Source: Aquarana catesbeiana (lineage: Eukaryota > Chordata > Amphibia > Anura > Ranidae). Taken from it: a stretch of DNA of 64,000 nt. Positions 42,340 through 52,607 of the stretch are shown here, piece after piece (position 1 is the stretch's first letter; the number at the start of each line of letters is the position of its first letter). The notes under the pieces were generated by a model, which made no database searches, was not told where the DNA came from, and worked only from the letters and a program-made list of their open reading frames with translations. The stretch covers positions 757,251,128 to 757,315,127 of the forward strand of contig NC_133325.1 in the NCBI RefSeq assembly GCF_042186555.1, given 5' to 3'. The position numbers were made by a program, and so were the translations under genes.

Positions 42340-42905
42340 ATTTTTATTTTCACAGCTGACCACAGATTGAGGTAAACAGCCAATCACAGAGGCTCTTTAC
42401 CACGTGAGCAGCTGTATCCAATCACAGCTGATCACAATGTAAACACACTTGCCGGATATTGGCACTCCTTTCCTCGTGGTGTCACAGCATGAGTAGAGGA
42501 GAGAGTCGGTAACCGGCAAGTGTAAAAGAGGACATCTACACTAATAGTCAGGGCACTGATCATCAGTGCAGTCCCAACAGTACCTATTAGTGCTGCATAT
42601 TAATTTCAATCAGTGCTGCCTATCAGTGCCACCTATCAATGCCCGTCAGTGCTGCCAATCTGTGCTAATCAGTGCCATCTATCAGTGCTACCAATCAGTG
42701 CCGCCAATCTGTGCCAATCAGTGCTGCCTATCTGTACCAATCAGTGCCACCAATAAGTGCCGCCAATCAGTGCTGCCATTCAGTGCCCGTCAATGCCCCC
42801 AATCTGTGGCAATCAGTGCTGCCTATCAGTGCTACCAATCAGTGCCCATCAGTGGCGCCAATCGGTCTCTTCTCATCAGTGCCACCTCATCCTCTGCCCT
42901 GCTGA
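42340..42905. repeat. Repeat with degenerate (CCNATCAGTGC)n minisatellite, second copy
   Basis: CAGCTGTATCCAATCACAGCTGATCA (42411) then about 25 AATCAGTGCC-like units from 42600 to 42890, as at 36197-36645. Confidence 0.7.
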
Positions 42906-43141
42906 CCCCGTCCTGATCCCATCCTCAGCTCCGTTGACCACATATGTGGCACTTGGACGAATCATGTCTCAGGTTCTGATGTGGAAGCCACAGCTGATCA
43001 CTGTGAATGGCTACAGCTTCCTCATGAGACCCTGAGACAAAAACGGTACACCGCGGCTGGGGTGGGACAAATTTAGATAGGAGGGGTGCCAGATTTTAGT
43101 CTTGCCTAGGGCAGCACAAAACCCAAAATACACCGCTGTTA

Positions 43142-43515
43142 TGCCCGGTACACACAATGAGAGTATCGGACGAATGACCGTCTGTTTTTTTTTTTTTTGC
43201 ATGATAATCTCAGATCAAATCTGAAGGGTTTACTAAAGTCACAAAAATTCTCGTACGACAGAATAAAAATTCGGAGTGATATCACGTGTTGTAATGCTTT
43301 TGTATTGTATTTTCAAACGACAGCTGTACTGATTAAACGAAAATCATACAATCTGGCATCGTACGAAAAAAACATTTGTGCATGTCCGATCAAATAATAT
43401 CGGATGAACTGTCCTGATCGGCTCTCGAAAGCTCTGTACTAACGATCAGATTATCGTACGATCGCTCCGAAATCTGCATTTTTTTGTGCGATTTTCCGAT
43501 CGTGTGTACCGGGTA
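43142..43515. mobile_element. PIF/Harbinger-like MITE, copy 4
   Basis: TGCCCGGTACACACAATG and CGATCGTGTGTACCGGGTA. Most similar to copy 2 (TACGATTTTCGTTTA-type interior), opposite orientation. Confidence 0.65.
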
Positions 43516-43539
43516 CAAGGGTGACATCACTGATGAGAA

Positions 43540-44185
43540 TGATGATTTTTCAGAGCCTCTCCTGGGGCCTCTTGTCTGCATAGTCACTTTTATTCAAAAC
43601 ATTCATTTATTCTTCAAGTAGAAGTAATTTATGCTTGTACATTATAAGTGTAAGCTGTGCTGTTTAATTGGTAATGTGCATACTAGCTGTTATTAGCTTG
43701 TTTATCCATTTAAAAAGCCAAACTCTCAACCATGCATAGTGTACCTCTAAGACAGGTTATGTCCTCTGAGATGGTGGGGTGCAGAGGGCTCACAGCACGG
43801 CTGTCTGCCACATTCACTTCTATATGTACATAGGACAGAGAGAAGATCACACGTGGGAGACATACTTCCACTTCCGGGTTGCTGCTCTAAACGGCGCAAT
43901 CTATTGGTTTCACAGTCATGACATCACTGACACCAGTAACCACTCCAAGCTTCTTCTCCTACTCAGAGTGTCCTCAGTGCAGGAGGCGGCCATTTTCCCT
44001 GAGCTTTTCCTTTTATTGACCTGCAATTGAAATAGAAGAACAGATATAAAATAATAATAGTGATATAAATTTGCTGCTTTTACTATAAATGTCTGTATTA
44101 TGTACAGTAAGCCTGCAGCACTATTTAAAAAACAGTCCTTAGGCATTTACTGCGCAGTTACCTCACATAGGCCGCCTAGGCTTGC
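43540..44185. other. Intergenic stretch with no recognised feature
   Basis: AT-rich, no plausible coding exon, no clear inverted ends. Confidence 0.4.
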
Positions 44186-44699
44186 CTAGGGTGACCACAT
44201 TTCCAAACTGCCATTCAGGGACATCCCTAACCCCCCCCCCCCGCGCCCCCCAAAAAAATCAACGGGGCAGCGCAGCGCTGCTATACCGCCAGCAAAATGC
44301 CGCGCCGCTAGTGACCGAGTAGCGCTGCTAAAATTACGGTAAAGCGGCGTTAAAAATAGCGCCGCTTTAACGCTGACGTCCGGGGCGGCACAGTGTGAAA
44401 GGGGTCTAATACCAAGGTGGTCATCCTATTTGGAATAGATAGCCAGACTTCCGCCACACAGAAATACATATGTGAAAAAAAGAAAAAAAAAGAAAAAAAA
44501 AAAGGAAATGTTATTGTTACGAACATACAGTATCAGATTTTAGAAGGAACATTGTTAAAAGCAATACATGATTCATTGCAAGCATGCATCTTCTCATAGA
44601 ATAGTATTAGTGAGTGAGTAGTGTACAAACCTGGAAGTTTGGCTGGCGGCTCGGGTCGCAGCCCTCGTGGGCGGGAGAAGGCTCAGGAGGAGAGAAGTT

Positions 44700-45541
44700 G
44701 GGCTGCTCGCTGCTGGCCTGGCAGGGGGACAGTGAGATAGACAGGGGGACAGTGAGATGGACAGGGTACCGTGGGACGGACAGGGGGGAAATGGGATGGA
44801 CAGGGGTACCGTGGGATGGACAGGGGGGAAGTGGGATGGACAGGGGGACAGTGGGATGGACAGGGGGACAGTGGGATGGATAGGGGGTCCGTGGGATGGA
44901 CAGAGGGACAGTGGGATGGACAGGGGGACCGTGGGATCGACAGGGGGACAGAGGGATGGACAGGGGGACAGAGGGATGGACAGGGGGACAGAGGGATAGA
45001 CAGGGGGACTGTGGGATGGACAGGGGGGAAGTGGGATGGACAGGGGGACAGTGCGATGGACAGAGGGACAGTGGGATGGACAGGGGGGCCATGGGATCGA
45101 CAGGGGGACAGAGGGATGGACAGGGGGACAGAGGGATGGACAGGAGGACAGTGGGATGGACAGGAGGACAGTGGGATGGACAGGGGGACCGTGGGATGGA
45201 CAGGGGGGGAGTGGGATGGACAGGGGATAGTGCAATGGACAGGGGGACAGTGGGATGGACAGGAGGACCGTGGGATGGACAGGGGGGAAGTGGGATGGAC
45301 AGGGGGACAGTGGGATGGACAGGGGGACAGTGGGATGGACAGGGGGACAGAGGGATGGACAGGGGGACAGAGGGATGGACAGGGGGACAGTGGGATGAAC
45401 AGGGGGACAGTGGGACAGTGGGATAGACAGGGGGACCGTGGGATGGACAGGGGGACCGTGGGATGGACAGGGGGGAAGTGGGATGGACAGGGGGACAGTG
45501 CGATGGACAGAGGGACAGTGGGATGGACAGGGGGACAGTAA
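44700..45541. repeat. 20-bp minisatellite, (GGGGGACAGTGGGATGGACA)n, about 42 units
   Basis: Unit GGGGGACAGTGGGATGGACA with recurring variants (ACCG, AGAG, GGAA for ACAG). Strong strand asymmetry: the plus strand has almost no C. Twenty is not a multiple of three, so every frame reads the same 20-residue cycle; no stops appear and long open frames arise on both strands. These are by-products, not genes. Confidence 0.95.
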
Positions 45542-45555
45542 TGGACTGTACATAC

Positions 45556-45800
45556 CTCTCTCCTGCTGTCCCGTTCTATAAGCTGTGGGTTGCACTTCCT
45601 CCCTGTACACTGGCTGCTCCTTCTGCTGGGCTCCTGCAAGAGCGCTGCATTGACAGGGGCAACAGGGTCAGGGCAGCCGCTGCTTTGCTCTGCATGCAAA
45701 GAGAGGGACTGAGGGAGCCGGAATTAGGGGGCGGAGCTGAGGTGAACCGAGGATCGGCAAAAGCGTGGTGGACTCGGAGGCGCGCTGCTCAGCGCAGGGC
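45556..45800 (-). other. Candidate non-coding first exon and promoter of SETD4
   Basis: The acceptor before exon 1 implies an upstream 5' UTR exon. Here, on the minus strand, a GC-rich sequence with little recognisable repeat ends in a good donor (AGAG/gtatgtac, intron starting at 45555). It is bounded by the 20-bp minisatellite on one side. There is no direct evidence of transcription; the limits are approximate. Confidence 0.25.
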
Positions 45801-45894
45801 AGCACTGGGTAAGCCTGGCTCAGCCGATGTCACTGGTTGCTAGACGCGAGTCGGGGTGGCCCTAGCAACCAGTTCGTTCGGCTGAGCGATGCAA

Positions 45895-46039
45895 TGTTTA
45901 TCAGGGTGGCGGACTGGCGGTATGTTTTTTTTTTCATTCCGGGACACTGTATTGTCCCGGAATGAAGGTGCCCGGGACCCGGGACACAGATATGCATTAA
46001 GGGACAATCCCGGGCAATTCGGGACACGTGGGCACCCTA
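45895..46039. repeat. GC-rich palindromic repeat, GGGACACTG type
   Basis: ATTCCGGGACACTGTATTGTCCCGGAAT (45937-45964), then GGGTGGCGGACTGG/GGGCACCC ends. Related end at 44189-44225. Confidence 0.5.
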
Positions 46040-46515
46040 TTGCCACCTTTTCTTCAAATCAAACCCGAACACTTTAGCAGCGCACAGCAATTTTTTTTTT
46101 ACAGCATAAACTATACATATATTTTGCATTTAAATAACATTTCTAATCATATGACATTAATAGTCCCCCTTTACATCGGAGTCCACACAGTTCCCCTTTT
46201 TCATCTGAATCCACAGAGTTCCCTTTCACAGTAATGGGGGACTCTGCAGACTCTGAGGTAAGGGAGAACTCTGGGGACTCTAAGGGATGCTTTGGGAACC
46301 CTGATTTAAGGGGGGACACTGAACACTCTGATGTACGGAGAGGACTCTGCTGTAAGGGGGAACACTGTTGCCTCTGGTGTAAATGAGAACTCTGATGTAA
46401 CAAGTGCTCTGAGAACCCTGATTTTGACATTTACAAATGCAGCAATTTAGAAATTGGATGAAAGGTTTAACACCGGGAAACACTTTTTGAAAGATAAAGT
46501 GCATTTTATATACAA

Positions 46516-47775
46516 CTATATAAACTCTGCACTCTGTACACAGCACACCCCTGAACTCTGCGCTCTGTACACAGCACACCCCTGAACGCTGCGCTCTGTA
46601 CATAGCACACCCCTGAACGCTGCTCTCTGTACACAGCACACCGCTGAACGCTGCTCTCTGTACACAGCACACCCCTGAACGCTGCTCTCTGTACACAGCA
46701 CACCCCTGAACTCTGCACTCTGTACACAGCACACCCCTGAACTCTGCGCTCTGTACACAGCACACCCCTGAACTCTGCGCTCTGTACACAGCACACCCCT
46801 GAACTCTGCGCTCTGTACACAGCACACCCCTGAACTCTGCGCTCTGTACACAGCACACCCCTGAACTCTGCGCTCTGTACACAGCACACCCCTGAACTCT
46901 GCGCTCTGTACACAGCACACCCCTGAACTCTGCACTCTGTACACAGCACATCCCTGAACTCTGTGCTCTGTACACAGCACACCCCTGAACCCTGCGCTCT
47001 GTACACAGCACACCCCTGAACTCTGCGCTCTGTACACAGCACACCCCTGAACTCTGCGCTCTGTACACAGCACACCCCTGAACTCTGCGCTCTGTACACA
47101 GCACACCCCTGAACTCTTTGCTCTGTACACAGCACACCCCTGAACCCTGTGCTCTGTACACAGCACACCCCTGAACCCTGTGCTCTGTATACAGCACACC
47201 CCTAAACCCTGTGCTCTGTACACAGCACACCCCTGAACTCTTTGCTCTGTACACAGCACACCCCTGAACCCTGTGCTCTGTACACAGCACACCCCTGAAC
47301 GCTGTGCTCTGTACACAGCACACCCCTGAACCTTGTGCTCTGTACACAGGACACCCCTGAACTCTGCACTCTGTACACAGCACACCCCTGAACCCTGTGC
47401 TCTGTACACAGCACACCCCTAAACTCTGCACCCTGTACATAGCAAATCCCTGAACTCTGCACTCTGTACATAGTAAACCCCTGAACTCTGCACTCTGTAC
47501 GTAGCACACCCTTGAACTCTGCACTCTGTATGTAGCACACCCCTGAACTCTGCACTTAGCACACCCCTGAACTCTGCCTGAACTCTGCACTCTGTACACA
47601 GAACACCCCTGAACTCTGCATTCTGTACATAGCACACCCCTAAACTCTGCTCGTAGCACACCCCTGAACTCTGCATTATGTACACAGCACACCCCTGAAC
47701 TCTGCATTCTGTACATAGAGCACCCCTGAACTCTGTACATGGCTGAATTCTGAACCCTGCACTCTGTACGTGTTG
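46516..47775. repeat. 31-bp minisatellite, about 40 units
   Basis: Unit CTCTGTACACAGCACACCCC plus TGAACTCTGCG. The array is most uniform at 46720-47110 and decays toward 47775. Thirty-one bp gives a 93-bp, 31-residue translation cycle and an apparent 514-aa open frame on the minus strand, an artefact of the repeat. Confidence 0.95.
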
Positions 47776-48019
47776 CATCCCAGATAATGCAACTTGTGGG
47801 ATTTCTCTGAATTGGGTAGCCCAATCAAATGAATGGGTTGCTTTAATGCAACACACAGCAATGCATATAAAAGTGTGGATCAATGCGTCTGCATTGTCAC
47901 ATCGCAGAGATGTGAACCTAGCCTAAGGCTGAAGTCACTCTTTGCATTTTTTGCATGATGAATTTCCCATTGAAATCAATTGAGACTTATCAAAATGCAT
48001 CTAAACAAATAACACCTGC

Positions 48020-48050
48020 CTGACGAAGGGGCTCTGCGTGGCTCCAAAAC
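48020..48050 (+). ncRNA. Decayed hammerhead-ribozyme-like motif
   Basis: CTGACGA (fits CUGANGA), a five-pair helix II (48028-48032 with 48041-48045), then AAAAC in place of GAAAC. It is cut off at once by the hAT MITE at 48049, so helices III and I cannot be completed. Confidence 0.35.
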
Positions 48051-48051
48051 A

Positions 48052-48065
48052 GGACCCACTGACAG
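48052..48065. repeat. Target-site duplication, left copy
   Basis: GGACCCACTGACAG, repeated exactly at the right end of the Penelope-like element. The duplicated target is part of an older hAT-type MITE. Confidence 0.85.
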
Positions 48066-49499
48066 TAAAGGGATGGTGAACCTGCGCAGTGAACATAAAG
48101 ACTTAATTGGTAAAGTTTGGAACTGCTGCCTCCCAACAGGCAGTCACCCTAAAATGGGGACAGCTGAGATATATTAGAAATGGTAGAAGGGTTTGGCGCT
48201 GTTCCTATTTAGTTTCCTACCTCCATATAGGTTACTAGAATAAAATAAATTCTTAGGTGCACCGTGCATATATCAAATATTAAATACAATATGGATTCCC
48301 AAGTATACCGTGCATGAGACAATTAAATATTCTGCTGCAATATTGTGCAATCATAGGTGATACATAGACATAACTTAAATGCTTACATATGTAATATTGC
48401 TAAGGGGGGTAGAAAGGGGGGGGGGGGGGAGAAGGGAGTGAGATAGGGAAGTGGGGAGGGGGTGTAGGAAGTCTGTTCCTAAGGAAAATTACAATAACCA
48501 GATAAAGTGCAAATGTGCTGGTGCAATCCAAAAGGCAACAGTGACAAGATAAGGTGCAAACGTGCTTCAAAATTCTTTAGTAAGTCTCTTGTGCCATATT
48601 CTTGTGCTGTGGTGATAATCCTTCACTTATAATATCTCTTTGCTCTGAAAGTGCAGCCACTCACCAGATCACTTCACCCCTGCGGGGGTAGTAGGCAGTT
48701 ACAGTTTTATCGCCACTGTACAGCGATCGCTGGCGGGCTCAGGATCGTGGTATATCATATATAAAGAGAGAGGGAGTGCCCATAGCGTAAAATTGCTTTA
48801 AAAAAGTTTTATTACACAAAATGAAAGGGTACTCACACTTTTACAGTAAAAATCAAGCGAAATGGTAAAAACGTCAGAACCGTCATAAATATCCTTCAGC
48901 GCTGGTACAGGAGGTGATGTTTGGGAAGCACAGATTAGGCCACGCCCTACGCGTTTCGTCGTTAGGACGTCTACGGGAGCGTGACCTGTGTTGTGTCTTC
49001 CCATCCTTATATAGTGTGTGTGGTGTCCCCTTGTTAAATTTTCAATTGGCATCCATTTTCCCGCGGACCGGAAGTTCGTCCGCGGCCATTTTGTTTGTAT
49101 TTTGCAGACAGAAGTCCGACTTCCTGTGTTAATAGCAGTGGGACTACTGGTGGCCATTTTGCCTGAGCTATTTGTAGACAGTAGTTCAAGTTACCTGTCT
49201 CTGTATATTTGTATTGCATAGTCCGGCGGCCATTTTGCCTGTGTTTTTGTGGACAATGGAGACCGGCGGCCATTTTGCCTATGTTTTTGTGGACAATGGA
49301 GACCGTAAACAATTCTCCCCATTGTTTGTATTGCATAGTCCGGCGGCCATTTTGCCTGTGTTTTTGTGGACAATGGAGACCGTAAATAGATCTCCCTATT
49401 GATGTCAACTGCAGATATATGGTGTTAAATCTATCACACACTATAAAAGGTTTATTGTACATTAATCGGCTTGCTTTATATGACACTAAAAATCAAAAA
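48066..49499 (-). repeat. Inverted arm of the Penelope-like element
   Basis: Reverse complement of about 49945-51377: most of the pseudo-LTR plus about 108 bp of the 5' internal sequence. It joins the direct pseudo-LTR at a run AATCAAAAAATCC. Arms of about 1.43 kb enclose a spacer of about 444 bp (49501-49944). Differences from the direct copy are few, for example near 49396 and 48722. Confidence 0.9.
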
Positions 49500-51269
49500 A
49501 TCCATAAAGAAATGCTAAATATAAAAAAATCTAAGATTCCTTTCTCACGTACGCACTATAGAAGTAATTACTCTTAAAAATGAGGATATATAATGTATAA
49601 ATGTGGACACCCTAAAAGATTAATATATACAACAAGCCCCCTTAAAAATAATAAAAATATGTTCCCCCTCTCTTCAGATACACAAAAAATGCCATATAAT
49701 ATATGAAGTTAAGTTTTATTTATTTAATTCATTTTTTTCCATTTTTTCCAATTTATTTTATTTATTTTAATTTAAGAACGATATGTATTTAGTAAGCTCT
49801 CATTTAAGTATTCCTCATGATCCTCTATGTGCTCCTCATGATTTTAATTTTAATTCCAATTTTTATTTGTATTGATTTTTATGTATTCTTTAAGTTTCTT
49901 CATGTATTTCTTATGGGTTTTAAATCATGTTGAATTTAGTATAATTTTTTGATTTTTAGTGTCATATAAAGCAAGCCGATTAATGTACAATAAACCTTTT
50001 ATAGTGTGTGATAGATTTAACACCATATATCTGCAGTTGACATCAGTAGGGAGATCTATTTACGGTCTCCATTGTCCACAAAAACACAGGCAAAATGGCC
50101 GCCGGACTATGCAATACAAACAATGGGGAGAATTGTTTACGGTCTCCATTGTCCACAAAAACATAGGCAAAATGGCCGCCGGTCTCCATTGTCCACAAAA
50201 ACACAGGCAAAATGGCCGCCGGACTATGCAATACAAATATACAGAGACAGGTAACTTGAACTACTGTCTACAAATAGCTCAGGCAAAATGGCCACCAGTA
50301 GTCCCACTGCTATTAACACAGGAAGTCGGACTTCTGTCTGCAAAATACAAACAAAATGGCCGCGGACGAACTTCCGGTCCGCGGGAAAATGGATGCCAAT
50401 TGAAAATTTAACAAGGGGACACCACACACACTATATAAGGATGGGAAGACACAACACAGGTCACGCTCCCGTAGACGTCCTAACGACGAAACGCGTAGGG
50501 CGTGGCCTAATCTGTGCTTCCCAAACATCACCTCCTGTACCAGCGCTGAAGGATATTTATGACGGTTCTGACGTTTTTACCATTTCGCTTGATTTTTACT
50601 GTAAAAGTGTGAGTACCCTTTCATTTTGTGTAATAAAACTTTTTTAAAGCAATTTTACGCTATGGGCACTCCCTCTCTCTTTATATATGATATACCACGA
50701 TCCTGAGCCCGCCAGCGATCGCTATACAGTGGCGATAAAACTGTAACTGCCTACTACCCCCGCAGGGGTGAAGTGATCTGGTGAGTGGCTGCACTTTCAG
50801 AGCAAAGAGATATTATAAGTGAAGGATTATCACCACAGCACAAGAATATGGCACAAGAGACTTACTAAAGAATTTTGAAGCACGTTTGCACCTTATCTTG
50901 TCACTGTTGCCTTTTGGATTGCACCAGCACATTTGCACTTTATCTTGTTATTGTAATTTTCCTTAGGAACAGACTTCCTACACCCCCTCCCCACTTCCCT
51001 ATCTCACTCCCTTCTCCCCCCCCCCCCTTTCTTCCCCCCTTAGCAATATTACATATGTAAGCATTTAAGTTATGTCTATGTATCACCTATGATTGCACAA
51101 TATTGCAGCAGAATATTTAATTGTCTCATGCACGGTATACTTGGGAATCCATATTGTATTTAATATTTGATATATGCACGGTGCACCTAAGAATTTATTT
51201 TATTCTAGTAACCTATATGGAGGTAGGAAACTAAATAGGAACAGCGCCAAACCCTTCTACCATTTCTAA
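49500..51269 (+). repeat. Left pseudo-LTR of the Penelope-like element
   Basis: Direct copy of 55238-56930, starting ATCCATAAAGAAATGC and ending ACCATTTCTAA. It includes an AT-rich 5' part, a block rich in CAAAATGGCCGCCGG repeats (50080-50225), a hammerhead-like fold (50459-50507) and an AATAAA (50632). It is about 77 bp longer than the right copy because of one extra internal repeat unit. Confidence 0.9.
50459..50507 (+). ncRNA. Hammerhead-ribozyme-like fold in the left pseudo-LTR
   Basis: Ten possible pairs form helix I (GGTCACGCTC with GGGCGTGGCC). GTC/GAC forms helix II, then GAAAC-GC-GTA gives the usual minimal helix III and cleavage triplet. The CUGANGA box is replaced by CGTAGAC, so self-cleavage is doubtful. 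Identical copies lie at 48938-48986 (minus) and 56120-56168. Hammerheads are known in PLE pseudo-LTRs. Confidence 0.5.
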
Positions 51270-51419
51270 TATATCTCAGCTGTCCCCATTTTAGGGTGAC
51301 TGCCTGTTGGGAGGCAGCAGTTCCAAACTTTACCAATTAAGTCTTTATGTTCACTGCGCGGGTTCACCATCCCTTTACTAGTCACTGTTTAATTTAAAAC
51401 TAAACAGAAACCTGCAGCA

Positions 51420-52607
51420 ATGGATATCTTTAGATACCTAAACAACAGAAACATCAACCTCACCGAAGTCTTTAATCAAGAACAAGTAGCCATACGGCAG
51501 GATATAGATAGTCTATTTAAACATCTGAAACACAATATCGAAAAACAAATAAGAGTTTGGTGGGATATAGCAACTATTGAAATGTATATTACAGAGAAAA
51601 TCACCCCAAGACGTTTGAGGTGGGATATCTCACCCAACGATGCAGTTAATGATAAAGGATTGATGGAAGATTGGTATAAATTCTTCAATGATAGCGAAAA
51701 TGCACTGCTCGGGAAAATAGTAATACGAAGACGACATAAATTAAAGAACATAGAAACAGAAATACTACAAATAAGAGACCAACTCGTACCTTTCTTGGAA
51801 TCCAGAGAATATAAAGAAAAAGAGAACAAACTACAAGAAGCCATGACTAAATATGATAAAGAAATACAGCTGAAGAAACAAAAAAAGTTTAGAAGAGATG
51901 TGCTGGACTACAAAAACCAGCAGGTATATAAATGGCAAATAGATGAGAATTACATGGAAGATAACCACAACATCTCTATGATAGACGAATCAAGGGAAAG
52001 TTCAGTAATAGAAGATACTACACCATGGCAAGAGATAAGACCTACAGAAATTAGGACACCAAGAACAAGACCAGAAGAACTACCAAATTTAAGAATGAGA
52101 AGAGAGGGAACTAGCCCAGAACGTCGGTACTACAGGGATCAAGCTGGAGATGAGAATAGACCACAACAATGGAACAACCCCTCAAGTATTTTGAGGACAC
52201 CAAGATATAATAATAGATACTCCCCTCTGAGGAACGAACAACATTACACCCCCTATGAAGAACCATCACATAGGCGGGGTTTTTTTCCCAGGGAATACAG
52301 AGGGAGACCCCCAGTCTTCAGAAACAGACGGTCTCCCTACAGGGATACATATGGGCCTCAAGACAGACAAAGGGGAGGGCAACCCTTCAGGTTCCCCACC
52401 AGGAACCGAAACAACGGAGACCCTCGACGGAGCTGGAACATGAGGACCACCAGGAACACATACATGGGCCCGAGGAACAGAATGCAAGAAGAAACCCAAC
52501 GAGAAGAAAGAACAGAGCATACATACAGACCACAGAGATGGGAAAGAGGAGAAGAGCACGCGGTAAGAGAGGAGGAATCAAGAAGAAAAAGAAGAAGAGA
52601 GTATTAG
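51420..52607 (+). CDS. PLE ORF1 protein, 395 aa, putative nucleic-acid-binding
   Basis: Starts 151 bp after the left pseudo-LTR and runs unbroken to a TAG. Residues 1-95 are mixed and Trp-containing. About 95-165 are charged and helical and could form a coiled coil (RDQLVPFLESREYKEKENK). The rest (about 200-395) is low-complexity and rich in Arg, Tyr, Pro and Gly, as in RNA-binding chaperone-like ORF1 proteins of other retroelements. I recognise no enzyme motif. The last 70 nt overlap ORF2, which is in the -1 frame. Function is inferred from position and composition only. Many PLEs lack a separate ORF1. Confidence 0.75.
   Translation: MDIFRYLNNRNINLTEVFNQEQVAIRQDIDSLFKHLKHNIEKQIRVWWDIATIEMYITEKITPRRLRWDISPNDAVNDKGLMEDWYKFFNDSENALLGKIVIRRRHKLKNIETEILQIRDQLVPFLESREYKEKENKLQEAMTKYDKEIQLKKQKKFRRDVLDYKNQQVYKWQIDENYMEDNHNISMIDESRESSVIEDTTPWQEIRPTEIRTPRTRPEELPNLRMRREGTSPERRYYRDQAGDENRPQQWNNPSSILRTPRYNNRYSPLRNEQHYTPYEEPSHRRGFFPREYRGRPPVFRNRRSPYRDTYGPQDRQRGGQPFRFPTRNRNNGDPRRSWNMRTTRNTYMGPRNRMQEETQREERTEHTYRPQRWERGEEHAVREEESRRKRRREY

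Noticed and set aside
44594..45699. Two 338-codon Pro/Ser/His-rich frames (minus) and a 256-codon Gly/Asp/Trp frame (plus)
   Set aside because: By-products of the 20-bp minisatellite, whose unit length makes all frames equivalent.
44700..47775. CRISPR-like direct repeats
   Set aside because: Units are contiguous with no unique spacers, there are no cas genes, and the setting is a vertebrate genome; they are minisatellites.
46280..47824. 514-codon open frame, minus strand, Cys-Val-Gln rich
   Set aside because: Generated entirely by the 31-bp minisatellite; similar open stretches appear in other frames; no codon-level constraint.
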